Positions 24,535-36,279 of a DNA stretch of 64,000 bases are shown here, one piece after another. The DNA is from Lineus longissimus (taxonomy: Eukaryota; Nemertea; Pilidiophora; Heteronemertea; Lineidae). Every line of letters begins with the position of its first letter. The first letter of the stretch is position 1. Location: assembly GCF_910592395.1 (NCBI RefSeq), contig NC_088313.1, forward strand, positions 8,126,501-8,190,500, given 5' to 3'. The translations under genes were made by a program, and so were the position numbers. The notes under the pieces are model-generated. The model saw only the letters and a list, made by a program, of their open reading frames with translations. It searched no databases and was not told where the DNA came from.

Positions 24535-26384
24535 CTTTATCCTTAAAATAAATAAATATATACACACATCAGTTAATGGAATTGCAATTAACTTTGAACA
24601 CATTTTAAACATTGCAAACCCGTCCAATTTTAACATCCGGTCTCATGACAGAAGCTACCCATTCCCCAAATCTTTGAGGAACACTCTTGTTCCTTCCGCT
24701 TCGTCGGCCAACACCGGTGTCCTGTTCATGGACAATCGAAGATTTCTCTCCAGTATCTTTACCCAACTCTGAACTAGATTCATGACCTACTTCAATATTT
24801 TCACGGGCGTCTACCGCGCCAGCGTCCGTATCTACCCCTTGATTTTCCTCAATGATTTCCGGAGTAGTATCCTTGGATACCTCCCCCCTCCCTATAATGA
24901 TGTCTCCTCCTGGAGACTCTTCTCCTGGAGTAACCTCCACCATTTCATTTATTTTCGGGAGCCAAGCTTTGAAATCACATCCCTTATAGGGCTTCAAACG
25001 GTCATAATGACAGACTATAGGACTAGCTTGAGGTGATTTCTGAAGTCTGTACACAACGTCGTCAATCTTTCCTACTACGAGAAACGGACCTTTCCAGTGA
25101 CACTGAAGTTTGGGACACACCCCTTTCTTTCATGCAGGATTATATACCCAGACTACATCACCAACAGAATACGCGGATCCGAATCTTTGTCTATCATAAT
25201 ATCGCTTCTGACGCTCAGAATTTTTCTTAGTTTCATTTCTCGCCATTTCATGAGCTACATGAATATTTTCTCTCAGGGTTTCTACGTAATCAATAGGCTT
25301 TACTTGATCAGCATTGTCTTCGATAGGAAAACCTGTCACTAAGTCTAGAGGTAACTCAACCTCCCTTCCCAACATCATTTTGTTCGGCGTTTGACCAGTC
25401 GTGTCATGTCTGGTTGCCCGATAAGCCATCATAGCAAAGGGAAGGCACTCTTGCCAGTCTTCTTGGCGCCTAATCGTCTTTGCTAAAATAGCCTCTATGG
25501 TCTGATTCATTCGTTCGCATTGTGAATTAGATTGAGGTCGCATCGGACTTGTCCTAGTTTTCTCTATTTCAAGCATTTCACAGACTGCCCGAAATAACTT
25601 AGACTCATAGGACGCGCCTCGGTCACTGTGAAGTTGTCTAGCACAACCGAATCTGCACAAAAACTCTAACAATTTTATTTGCAATAGTCTCCATTTCTTG
25701 ATTAGGGATAGGATAGGCCTCAGCCCACTTAGTCCAGCTATCCGTCACTAAGAGGATAAAACGGTTACCGTCACCCTTACTAGGAGGTAAAGGTCCTAGA
25801 ACATCTGTACTAATCCGCTCTAATGTGTTTCCCACCCGATACTGTTTCAATTCAGCACGTCTTTTCTTACCCGGTCTCTTTCTCTGAGCGCAAATATCAC
25901 ACTGTTCAACCCAAGTGATAATATCCCTACTCATACCAGGCCACCAAAACCTTTGTTGTGCGAGAGGCAAAACTCGTTTTGCACCGAAATGCCCTGCGGT
26001 TTTAGAAGAATGCAGATCACGGAAAATATCTTGGCGGTATTCGTTGGGTGGAATCATTTTCCAAACGTAAGTTTTCCCGTCGACAGATTCCCAGTTTAAT
26101 CCTAATACACCTGCTTGGAACTTTAACCTATCCCATTTGGCCCAATATGCCTTAGACAAAGCGTTTTGACTGGAAACATTTTTCCAATCCGGCCTCTCAT
26201 TTAAGTTCTTTTTGGCATTTAGTATCCAAGTCAACTCTTGGTCTTCAGATTGTTTCTGAGCTAACATTGTCGGGGTCCACTTGTCAGTATCTTGGCTAAA
26301 TTGCACTGTTTTGCATTTCTGATAAGATCTGGAGGAGTGTTCTTTAACACTATTCGCCTCAATTTCGTGAACTGCGTCTCCTTT

Positions 26385-27115
26385 CAATCTGGTAGTGTCA
26401 CTCAGACACCCTACGTCACTACATAGTTCAGATGATGTGCATGACTGATCCAGGGAGAAACTGTCTTTACCGTTTTTCGTCTCCGTTGGCAAAGCCATTA
26501 CGTCACCTACGTCACTATTGTCAATATCTTTTGACAGAGCAATGTCACTTTGACACCTGCGTCTCTCAGTCTCATCTTCGTATCGTGACATGCATGACTG
26601 ATCCAAGGGGAAATGGTCTTTACCACTCTTCATCACCTTCGGAGAAGCCATGACGTCACCTACGTCACTATTGTCAATATCTTTTGAGAAAGTCGTGTCA
26701 CTTTGACACCTGCGTCTCTCAGTCTCATCTTCGTGTAGTGACATGCATGACTGATCCAAGAGGAAATGGTCTTTACCACTCTTCATCACCTTCGGAGAAG
26801 CCATGACGCCACCTATGTCATCAACATCAACATCTTTTTGGAGAGTAGCGTCACTTTGACACTTTTGTCTCTCAGTCTTAACCTCATGTTGTGACATGCA
26901 TGACTGATCCAGGGAGAAATGGTCTTTACCATTTTTCGTCTCCGTTGGCAAAGCCATGACGTCACCTACGTCATCGACATCAATATCTTTTGTGAGAGTA
27001 GTGTCACTTTGACACCTTTTTCTCTCAGTCTTAACTTCCTGTTGTGACATGCATGACTGATCCAGGGAGAAATGGTCTTTACCATTTTTCGTCTCCGTTG
27101 GCAAAGCCATGACGT
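26385..27115 (-). repeat. 153-nt (51-aa) in-frame tandem repeat in pol, four full units plus a partial
   Basis: Units begin DVMALPTETKNGKD or GVMASPKVMKSGKD and contain LDQSCMS and RCQSD blocks. Starts fall near 27115, 26962, 26809, 26656 and 26503; the last unit is truncated and diverged. All units stay in the pol frame. Several start with TGACGTCA at DNA level. Gypsy pol normally has only a short linker here. Confidence 0.85.
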
Positions 27116-29497
27116 CACAACTTAAATCAGTCGTGTGGTCAATCTCCGTCACTTCTGTCAGCTCAACAACTCTATTAACCAGAATGTCCCCATCGTACCC
27201 CATTCTGTCACATTGTTTACAGTTTGTGCACGGGATTCTACTTAGTCCGTCAGCGTTCCCCTGAAGACGGCCTGCTCGGTGTTCAATTTTATAGTTGTAG
27301 GTTTCTAACACTTCCAACCACCTAGCCACTTGACCCTCTGGTTCTTTGAAATTTTTAAGCCATGTGAGACTAGCATGATCAGTTCTGATCGTGAAAAATC
27401 TACCGTACAAGTAATGTTTGAAATGTTTCACAAAATGTACTACGGCTAGGAGCTCCCTCCTGGTTGTACAATAGTTATGTTCAGTTTTAGACAATGACCG
27501 GCTACCATACGCAATAACCCTCTCGTGTCCATCCTGAATTTGGCTAAGGACGCCTCCTATACCAAATAGACTAGCATCTGTATCTAGTACCCATTCACCT
27601 TCTTCTCTAGGGTGTCCAAGAATTGGTGCAGACATCAGGCACCCTTTGAGAATGTCAAATGCCACTTCCTGTTCTTCACCCCATACCCATAATTCATCTT
27701 TCTGCGTTAATTTGTTTAACGGCCTAGCTATGGTAGAGAACCCTCGTATGTACTTGCGATAATAGGCTAGTGTCCCCAAGAAACTACGCAACTCTGTCAA
27801 ATCCTTTGGCCTCAGCCACTCTTTGACAACTCTAGCTTTTTCTGGATCACATGCTACTCCATTTTCGCTTACAACGTGTCCTAGAAAATGTACACTTAGT
27901 TGAAGGAGATTACATTTCTAAGGTTTCAACTTTACATTGGCCTGTTCGAATCGTCCTAGCACAGTTCTCAAATTCTTTATTGCCTCATCAAAATCTCGTC
28001 CCCAGGTGATCACATCATCAAGATATACCAAGCAGTCTTCAAATAACAAATTTGACATCATTTTGTTCATCATATAGGTGAAGGTCATCGGACTATTCAC
28101 CATACCGAATGGCATAACTTTGAAGGAGTAAACATTGGTCCTATCTCGGAAACAAGAAATTTTGGATGCCCTTTCTGTAAGCTCTACTTGCCCGAATCCC
28201 GCCTGCGCGTCGAGTGCTGAAAAGTATTTGGCCCCAGCTAATGATGATAGTAAAGTTTCTTGATTAGCCATAGGTACAGCAGAAACCACAGTCTTTTTAT
28301 TGACAAGTCGATAGTCCACACAGAAACGATTTGTCCCGTCGCGTTTCTTTACTAGCGTAATGGCCGCTGCCCATGGACTATCAGGACATGGCACAATGAT
28401 GTCATTCTCTAGCATTGATTTTATTTCTTTGTCAATTTCTTTTTGTTTCTCTATAGGGAATCTCCTTGGAGGTACCCTAATTGGTTTTGCATCACCAACG
28501 TCTATATCATGTTTGACAATTTTAGTCCTACCCAGATCAGTCGGTGAAGTGGCGAATGCCCCCGAAAAATCGTTCAGACAACGTGTCAATTCATTACGTT
28601 GATAATCAGTTTCAAGATCCTTAGAACATCTCTCATAGAGCTCCTTTAGGTGCTCAGGTATTTCTAAAATACCGGTATCGGTCTTCTCCGATTCTTTTAC
28701 TAAATTAACAGCTTTGTTCGCAGGAGGTTTCACATCCTCTCTTTCTACAATTTTAATGCATGAATCTACGGGACACAATACTCCTTAGTACGTTCCCTTT
28801 CTTACTATTTGGGCCTGATCCCCGAAATTAGCAACCCTTATGGGGCACTCCCCATTTCTTGAGTCCACCAAAGTTTTCCCTAGTACACAAAATTCTGGAA
28901 GTCTCGTCTTCCTTGTAGGTTCAGCCACAGCCCAACCACCAGATGCGCGCTCTAGTGGCTTAGCAGGGACACCACTCAACAACACTTGGTGACCTGCCGG
29001 TAATGTAACAGTAGACGTAGCAAATATTTTACAACATCTCAACTTAGGCGCTCTATTAATTCGACATAGCACCTCAGTCTTCCCACACCATAAGACACCT
29101 CTACGCGCATCAATGGTACAACCCAGCTGTCCAAGAAAATCTAAGCCTAATATTCCATCTCCAGGGACATCAGCAATGATAACTGACCCTTCGGTCAATA
29201 TATCGTCTGTCAATTCTATCACCATTTCACCTTGTCCCAATACTTTTAAAGCAGACCCCTCGACACCTTCGAGGACAGGCACCTCTGTACCTAATCTTGG
29301 CCTCATTTCTTTTTTAATAGACTGAAATTTCTCTCTGGAGAGTATGGTGACACATGATTCTGTGTCTATCAAAAATTCAACATGTTCTCCACAAATTTTA
29401 CTTGGCACATACAACCCCGAGTAGTTTTTCCCAATATTGACTTTAATAGGTGTACCATTGACGACGTCGGTCTTATGATGTGAGGCTTCCGTCTCCT

Positions 29498-29775
29498 TTA
29501 CAACTGAGAAGCGCCCCCCTTTCCCAGTTGATTCCCGTTTCCCTGATCGGTCCTATAGTTACCGTTATCGCGCCAATTATTCCTTGCCGTATTGTCTCTT
29601 CCTCCCTGCGCCTCATTTTGACTATGTGGACAACGGCTGCTAAAATGACCAAATTCATTACATGTCCAGCACTGGATGTCCTTCAACGGTTTCTTAGGCC
29701 TACGCATGTTGTCACCAGCCTCATTGCCAGCGTAACCAGGTTGCGCACCTATTTGAAATGACTCACTGATGCCAA
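29498..29775 (-). CDS. gypsy nucleocapsid segment with CCHC zinc knuckle
   Basis: A frame distinct from both the capsid frame upstream and the protease frame downstream encodes CWTCNEFGHFSSRC, a CCHC knuckle, followed by an Asn/Gly/Arg-rich tail typical of nucleocapsid. It can be reached from gag by a -1 shift at 29773-29779 and left to pol by a -1 shift at 29519-29525. A simple indel is the alternative explanation for the first change. Confidence 0.75.
29519..29525 (-). promoter_or_regulatory. Candidate -1 ribosomal frameshift heptamer, nucleocapsid to protease
   Basis: G GGA AAG (X XXY YYZ) is in frame with the knuckle ORF, about 20 nt before its stop at 29498-29500. A -1 slip gives exactly the protease/RT frame, which is open from here. 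The adjacent G run offers an overlapping A AAG GGG slip. Confidence 0.55.
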
Positions 29776-30708
29776 ACCCTCTTCTAGGCCCTTAAGTCTA
29801 GACTCAAATTTCTCCTGGTCTCCTCCTTTTTTACTACTAGCACTTACATGTTTGGTTGCGCCCTGACTCTTGTCATTGTTTTGAAATTTCTGACGGTCAT
29901 CTCTAGTAGTTGTGGCTTTCAAAGATCTAGGTAATGTCTCAACATTTCCACTTGATGACGTTTCATCAAGGTCCTCAGCCCTCACCATTTTACAGACCCC
30001 TTTAGGTCTTGGTAGACCACCGTTATTTCTACGTGACTCAATCTTTTGGAAATTTTCCATTTCTAAAGCCACCGTAATGGCTTGTTCAAGCGTGTCCGGA
30101 GCTGCCTGAAAAAGTCTGACTCTCACGTCAGAATCATCTATAGCGTCAACGAAATGTTGCCGCGCCATACGCTCAGTCCACTGTAGGCCTAGACCTGAAT
30201 ATGCTAAAGAGCAGAGACGTCTTATATCCTGCCCCAATTCATGTAAACTTTCATTTTTGTGGCGTCTTCTATTACGAAGTTCAGCGGTGTATAGCTCGGT
30301 TCGATTGGCTGGGCCAAAGCGTTTCTCCAAAGCCCTAGAGAGTTTCTTGAAATTTGTACGGTCCCGCCTGGGGAGATCTGCCATTATTTGTAAGGCCGGC
30401 CCGCGGAGACACACCCCCATGCCTTGAGCCTTATCTTCATCATCCCATCCATTCAGATCCGAAACCATCTCAAAATGTGCCATGAAATCAACCCAACTGG
30501 TAGACCCATTATAACATTGAGGAACTACTTCCCGCTTAGTACGACGCACTCGTGCGTGTGGGGCTCTGGCCAGGTCTCCACCAGCCAAGCGAAAATTAGG
30601 CGAATTATCCCTTGAGGACTCATCCTCTGTGGTGGACTTATCATTACCATCACCTCGCCCATTTCTTCCCTCGTTCATAATAATCACCTCGTGATCAGAG
30701 TCTGACAT
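29749..30708 (-). CDS. gypsy gag (capsid region)
   Basis: 319 codons from ATG 30708. Acidic N-terminus, then a retrotransposon-gag capsid fold: PQCYNGSTSWVDFMAHFE, WDDEDKAQGMGVCLRGPA, and LSRALEKRFGPANRTELY with a conserved HELGQDIRRL segment. The C-terminal part is charged and low-complexity. The frame ends at 29749 just before the zinc knuckle, which lies in the -1 frame. The start lies about 300 nt inside the 5' LTR, after the primer-binding site. Confidence 0.88.
   Translation of the reverse strand: MSDSDHEVIIMNEGRNGRGDGNDKSTTEDESSRDNSPNFRLAGGDLARAPHARVRRTKREVVPQCYNGSTSWVDFMAHFEMVSDLNGWDDEDKAQGMGVCLRGPALQIMADLPRRDRTNFKKLSRALEKRFGPANRTELYTAELRNRRRHKNESLHELGQDIRRLCSLAYSGLGLQWTERMARQHFVDAIDDSDVRVRLFQAAPDTLEQAITVALEMENFQKIESRRNNGGLPRPKGVCKMVRAEDLDETSSSGNVETLPRSLKATTTRDDRQKFQNNDKSQGATKHVSASSKKGGDQEKFESRLKGLEEGLASVSHFK
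29773..29779 (-). promoter_or_regulatory. Candidate -1 frameshift heptamer, capsid to nucleocapsid
   Basis: G GGT TTG in the gag frame, within the 14-codon window where the gag frame and the knuckle frame are both open. It may be functional or coincidental. Confidence 0.4.
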
Positions 30709-30985
30709 TACTAATTAGTCTGATATGCTTCACACTAAACGAATCTAAGGCCTAAACCTTTATCTACGGCTACTTTGATGATTTTAGTCGCACACGACTA
30801 AATCTAAACAGTAAACTCAGTGAACCGGTACTACTTCCGAACTCTAAAGTTCAGTCATAATAATCACCAACAAAATTGTGTCCGTTGAAGTCTCAATAGG
30901 TTCACTCATTTTTACTTCAATTTCAAATGATGCGTCTCTTATTTTCATTGATTGAATTGCTCTTTGAGTTTGATATTACAAAATT

Positions 30986-31003
30986 ATCCCACCGCTGCCA
31001 CCA
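30986..31003 (-). other. Primer-binding site of the gypsy element
   Basis: TGGTGGCAGCGGTGGGAT begins 2 nt after the 5' LTR. It resembles the 3' end of leucine-type tRNAs used by some sea-urchin gypsy elements; the exact tRNA is not established. Confidence 0.6.
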
Positions 31004-31005
31004 GT

Positions 31006-32274
31006 TGTAACTCTCGCTAATTCCGTAGAGGGCGTCGCGACTGTCACTGGATGGCCTTTTAGAGTTTTTGCTGCCACCACCCGTATTAAGGGAATTAATA
31101 AAATCTCACCAGTTTCTATATAGAGGCGAGAGAGTTGGGGTTCGTTAAAAGAACACAAAACACTAAACTAAACCACGTGAATAAGAACAAGGGACTAAAA
31201 TATCTTGGTAATTAATATTTCATATTTCATCTCAATTATTTAGACAAGATTCATCATTCATTATATACAAATTCATTTACAAAATGGTACAAATACCAAA
31301 GGCAATTCTATTCGATTTCTGCTAAAACGACTCGGTAAATCCAAAGAATCTTATCAAAACCCCCTCAAACTCTGTTCCCGATTTAAATAAACCCAAACAC
31401 CGCACAACGCGCTCTCACCGAAACGTACTGAGTCGGACCTCTGTTCCAGACCCCCGCGCGACGTCATCAACCAGTTTAAATACCCCGCCGACGCTAAAAC
31501 CGCACTACCTTGGTGACGTCACGTAAAAATGTACACTTACACACTGAATGTAACACAGAAAGAGAGCCTACTCTTTCACGCCCAAAATACTTGTATCATC
31601 TATCAAAAACCCTCGAAATTCTCACCCCAGGTCACAAACTGACATTACAATAAGTATCTAAACACTTCGTCAACCTAATGAAATATATTCAGATTACACC
31701 AAGAACTATTTTAAACTTCTCACACAGCGCGAGGATCAATGCGCTGAATTTACATCGACGAAATGTCAACATTGAAGATCGTGAACCAGAAACAAACCTC
31801 ATATGAATTGGGAAACCGTATTCATTAAATTAAACCAGACCAGAAACAATATCTGAATATGATAAGAATTTAACCCCAAGGGTGAAAATAACTAAGAAGT
31901 ACTCAAACCCCTACAATTTTGAGCCGAATTTCAGTCAAAAGACAGAATGAACACTCTACCTCATTTCCATAAACAGCGGTGCAAACTGTCAAATGTTAAA
32001 CCCGTAAAAACACAATGAAATTTGTACAAAGGGACAAAAATCATACACACACATATTCTTACCGGTGAAAAGACACAAACCTATAAGTTTCTATTAAAAT
32101 ACTTACGTTTTCTGTACGTAAAAATGCAAATATTGACACTGTTCGGAAGTTTCGCAAATCTATGACCATGGCAAAGATCCAAAAGATGAGGTCACAGGTC
32201 ACGTAAATATTCAAATGAGCCATGCGCGTGAAGCACGTGCACAACGTAAATATCAACAGAGGAATTTCGCTACA
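31006..32274 (-). mobile_element. 5' LTR of the gypsy element (intact, 1,269 bp)
   Basis: Ends are TGTAGCGA and GAGTTACA in element orientation. It retains the 34 bp lost from the 3' LTR and an uninterrupted TTAA where the MITE sits in the other copy. It carries the same TGACGTCA palindrome. Confidence 0.93.
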
Positions 32275-32759
32275 ATACTTCCATGGCTTTTTTGACCCTC
32301 TGAAATGGAACAATATTTTTATCAGGGGTAAGGTCATAAATAAAAAATTATTGGCTTAACTCAACTGCATTATCCCCCCACCATGGGTTAGGGTTAGGGT
32401 TAGTTGCCTATATTTTTCCCATACATAAATTCTAATACATTTCACACCATTAATTCAGCACCCATTAATTATTGGCTCTATAGACAACATCAGGCAGGCA
32501 ATGTTGAAACGCTGGAGAAAACCAGAGACAGAGTACCCGCTGGAAACTTGTGCTGGTCATTACCTCTTCTACTAGGACATTAAAAAAAATATTGTAACCC
32601 CAGAGGATATTTACCCAGCAGTTCTTGACGTTCACCACCTGACTGTCTGTCTATACCACAGGGGATAGATGTTCTACTCTAGGACTAAACATGGGAGGTG
32701 TCCAGTGGTACACATGTCATGTGTGTCTCTCAGGGCTTAGCTGCCATCAAGGATTCCGG
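32275..32759. other. Non-coding spacer with a short TTAGGG run
   Basis: Contains GGGTTAGGGTTAGGGTTAG at 32385-32403, three telomere-type repeats. Nothing else recognised. Confidence 0.5.
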
Positions 32760-35240
32760 CTAATTATCCTTACCACACGAAAAGGCATGCTTGAGAATTA
32801 TGAAGCATCCCATATCTTCTTGTCCATGAAAGTGGTATGCCTCAAGAGTATAATAGTCCAGCAAGGATGATACTGATTGACACCTGATCACACCATTTTC
32901 ATGGATTTCATACAAATTTAATCTGGCAACATATTCTGCTTTTGCAAGCTTCAATACTAGATTGGGATTACTATCACGTTCATCATCACACACAACAAGA
33001 ACAATAGTTCCCACAGAAAGAAGACCGCTGTCTTCATCAAGATCTGCCAACACAACCATACCTTTTTGGTAACGAGTGCCATGAACAATGACTGTGTCAC
33101 TACATGATAAGCTTCTACCTCCACCCTGTACAAATGATCCACATGTGTTAACAGCATTTACAATCTCTGGTCTCATTATTGCTCTGTCAAATGAGATGGA
33201 CCCCCGCATCTCCAACGTCTTTCCAAATAAAGACCCCGCTGAATAATACGACTGCAACAGTTGGTGTTTTTGAGCACAAGACTTTGTAACATTCTTGAAG
33301 TTGTGGCCCATTCTGATACATCTTTAAAGTAAGTGTGCTTGCTTTCAAATCGAAGCGTCCACACACGAACTAAACTTCCAAACTGAAGAATAAGGACAGG
33401 ATAATGCTATAAGAAGTGGTGCTTAGGCCTCAAATTATTGTCTGGGAATACTTCAATCCTCAAATCAAGATAATCATCAATCAGAGTCTGCAAATACCAA
33501 ACAGTTCCTAATGAGATTTCAGGAGCACACACATATTCCACAACCTTTTGAAGGAACATGACAAGTTGCCGTGCTTCACTGTCAGGGTTCTTAATTTTAA
33601 CAACAGTCACAGGACAAAAACGAAGGAAATTCCAATTTTGAACTGCGTGTCCACCAAGCTTGTCACTACCAACGTTAAATGGGCAGGGTCGATCAGCGTT
33701 GTCATGTCCATTAAACTTGAATTTTGCTAATGACCGGTTTAAGAAGGTACAAGTGAACCACTTCTCTGAAATGAAGTGTTTGACAAGCAAAGCCATGTCA
33801 CAAGCAACAACCCCTTCAAATAGGTCATGACCTAAACATGGTGCAAGTCCTCATCACTTTCAATATCCTTGATATCTGCTATCATACGTCGAAATATTTT
33901 TTCAGCACCAAAGGTCTTGAAATCGACCTCACGACAGAGTAACACTAATTGCATAGGGTCAATTTGTGATCTACTTTGTGGTAATAAATTACCAAGTGTC
34001 AAGTAGACTCCAATTAGCTTGTGTTTTTTCTTTCCAGAACCAAGGGAATAGGCCACTTCAAAGGCATCTTGATATATGAATAGCTTGAGAGATCCAGGCA
34101 GTCTTTGGAACAGTTCAATATTTTAAAAAATATCCCCATCAGTAAAGTCACTCAGAATGTTTTCACTTGGAACCTGTGCATTTGTTACTTGATATTGATA
34201 CTGGACTTCAGTATCTTTAAAGATAAGTTTTAGTGTTTCCTTGATAGGAATATATTGACAGTACCGTTGAACATCATTGTCATCTTTCCCCAGACGAATG
34301 TTCACTGGCTCTACATAACCAAACTCTTCTTTGTAAAATTTGCTACGCTTGTAATGGTTACACAAGGGTCCCTCCTGTGCATTCACATTGGAAAACAGGT
34401 CACTGGCTAACACATCATCTGCGATTTGTTTTGCCACACCTGGGGTCATCCCTTGAGCAATGACCTTCTCACACAACACTTTATACATACAAGTCTGACT
34501 TGCCTTATGGAGATTACTGAAACTTTCAATAATAACTTGCAAGGTGCTTGCAGGGACATGATACCTAGACTGCAACATTAGGTATAACAATGCAACACTA
34601 CGAAGAAACTCCTTTTCAGAATGAACGTCTTCCTCCATGTCAGTGACAGTGTCACCATTATATTCAGGAAATTCATCACTGTCTGAGCCTTCCACTCGAC
34701 CCTCAACAAGTGGTGGATGCTCGTCAATATGGACTCGTGGATCATTGTTTTCAAAATTCTGATCCTGATCATTTCAAAGGCAGGTACATGTATCAAGGGG
34801 TTGACCGCGGCATAAACGCTGTCGTCACTGTGATGTCTTGAGAGATGGCAAGTATATGAAGAACTAACTGAGTATTCTTTCCCACAATTGGGATAAACAC
34901 ATTCAACACGAGTGCAGGCAGATATGTGGGCACTCAAATGACGAGAAAGTTCCTCCAATGAGGAGAACTGTTTTGTACACTGGCTGCAAACACATAGAAC
35001 AGGGACCTGATTAGTTACTTGGCCAACAGTTTCATTATTGGGCCTTGCTGGCTTAGCCTTCTTATAATGTTTTCGAGATACATGCACTTGAAGTGCTCCA
35101 TAAGTTGGAAGAGTACTGTTGCAAGAAGGAAACAGGCAAGGAAAGTTTAAATTCGGTACGGATGAATGAATTCTGTAGTGACGAATGTAGGCCTTATGAG
35201 AATGTGCTACATGAGTGCAAACTTGACAAGAAAACCGCAT
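32760..35240 (-). pseudogene. Multicopy CACTA-like transposase family, copy 1 (zinc fingers retained, core deleted)
   Basis: Intronless and broken into five frames. N-terminus (35240-34780): C2H2-type fingers, CQVCTHVAHSHKAYIRHYRIH and CLFPSC...HVSRKH, then two more Cys/His pairs. Middle: acidic stretch, then VAYSLGSGKKKHKLIGVYLTLG. C-terminus: GHDLFEGVVACDM, GGHAVQNWNFLRFCP, LRPKHHFL, LRFESKHTYFK, as in the family. A 1-nt frameshift occurs near 34775, a stop at 34123, further breaks near 33407 and 33311. Between IESDED and APCLGHDLFEG (about 33830) the GDNLG/IGGF/CRFC block found in copy 2 is missing. Assignment to EnSpm/CACTA rests on analogy with Transposase_21/DUF4218-type architecture and is tentative. 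Confidence 0.6.
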
Positions 35241-36279
35241 TTTTCCTGAAAGGAAAAAAAAGTCGTAATCATAAGGACAAAGTCATAAAAGAAAGTCATA
35301 AATGAAACCAAACTCGACCCAGTGTTGAAATTAAAAAATTTCAGACACTGGAATTGACCAATCAATTGTGACCAGGTACAGGAAAAGGAGCAGCATGTTG
35401 CTCTGAGCTTGACAGGTTGAGACGGACTGGTTGTTCATTTCACTACTATTGCCCTTTGTGAAATCTGAGTGGATCAACTTCTTCTATTATGCCCTGGTGT
35501 CATCTTAGGCTCATCTTCTGTGCGACGCGGACATGCGACTCATTTTGCCCTGCCCGGGTCACTATTGCCGCAATCTTGGATGTCAGCATCCTGAGAGAGA
35601 TTCAGGATTTGACCATCATCTGTCATACTCATAAACTGTATCACCAGTTCGGACAGTAAATCTTCTTCAGGCCAAATTATATATAAACAATAATGAAAAT
35701 GTTTGAGTAAAAGTCCTTAACTCAACAAAATCAATATCGGTAATTCATTCTCACCTAATTCCCCAACTCTACTGAGAAGAGTACATGTACCAACCAACCA
35801 CAATCAGTGTTTATTAAATTGGAGCAAAGTACCGTAATTTTTACATTGTTTTATGTGAGCAAAGGTAAATATACCAAAGAATGTCGAATGCCATCCTCCC
35901 CTCGTAGTAAATAAAGGGCAGATAGCACATCTGCATAGCTGAAAAACTGAACGAAGTTAAAGCCAGCAAAATAATAACACTCACAATCAAATTCAAAATC
36001 AGTAAAAGCTGCAACAGCCAAGGAATAGGACTCGACGTCATAAAAGACAAAAGTAGGGAGGAGGAGAGGATGGTGTTCTGGCATGATGATGATAAAACAA
36101 TTTTTGGCACAAGATTTTTCAGCACTAACTAGTAGGCTACATCAGGTGATGTTGGTACATGTACTTTTTTACTATGAAACGAAGTCGATGGTGCTTAAAA
36201 GATATACAAGCTCTCAACAAACAATCTGCAATTTACCAGGAAGTTGAAATGTGCTCTGATAGAGCCTCTGTATTGCAAA
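35241..36279. other. Non-coding stretch
   Basis: A minus-strand open frame around 36125-35841 is hydrophobic and in one frame protein-like, but I see no homology or splice sites. Nothing else supported. Confidence 0.4.

Larger units (their letters stand above)
24605..29525 (-). pseudogene. gypsy pol: protease, RT, RNase H, integrase (disabled)
   Basis: Enters by a -1 change from the zinc-knuckle frame near 29520. Protease: FLIDTESC at about 29372-29350, where the usual DTG is DTE (Glu codon 29360-29358). RT: FSALDAQAGFGQ and the YLDD box at 28025-28014. RNase H: LDTDAS near 27584. Integrase: H2C2 finger (H-GHFGAKR...CDICAQRK), core D in STDVLGP, then HSDRG and ERMNQ. Breaks: TAA 28785-28787 between protease and RT, TAG 27918-27920 between RT and RNase H, a 1-nt insertion near 25680 in integrase, TGA 25130-25132 after the core. 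The tail ends GRRSGRNKSVPQRFGEW. The RNase H-integrase linker contains a 153-nt tandem repeat. Confidence 0.9.

Noticed and set aside
23881-24636. Envelope gene of the gypsy element
   Set aside because: No signal peptide, transmembrane segment or cleavage motif; two C2H2 fingers instead.
32385-32403. Telomere end or former telomere
   Set aside because: Only three TTAGGG-type units, within ordinary sequence; too short to mean a telomere or fusion.
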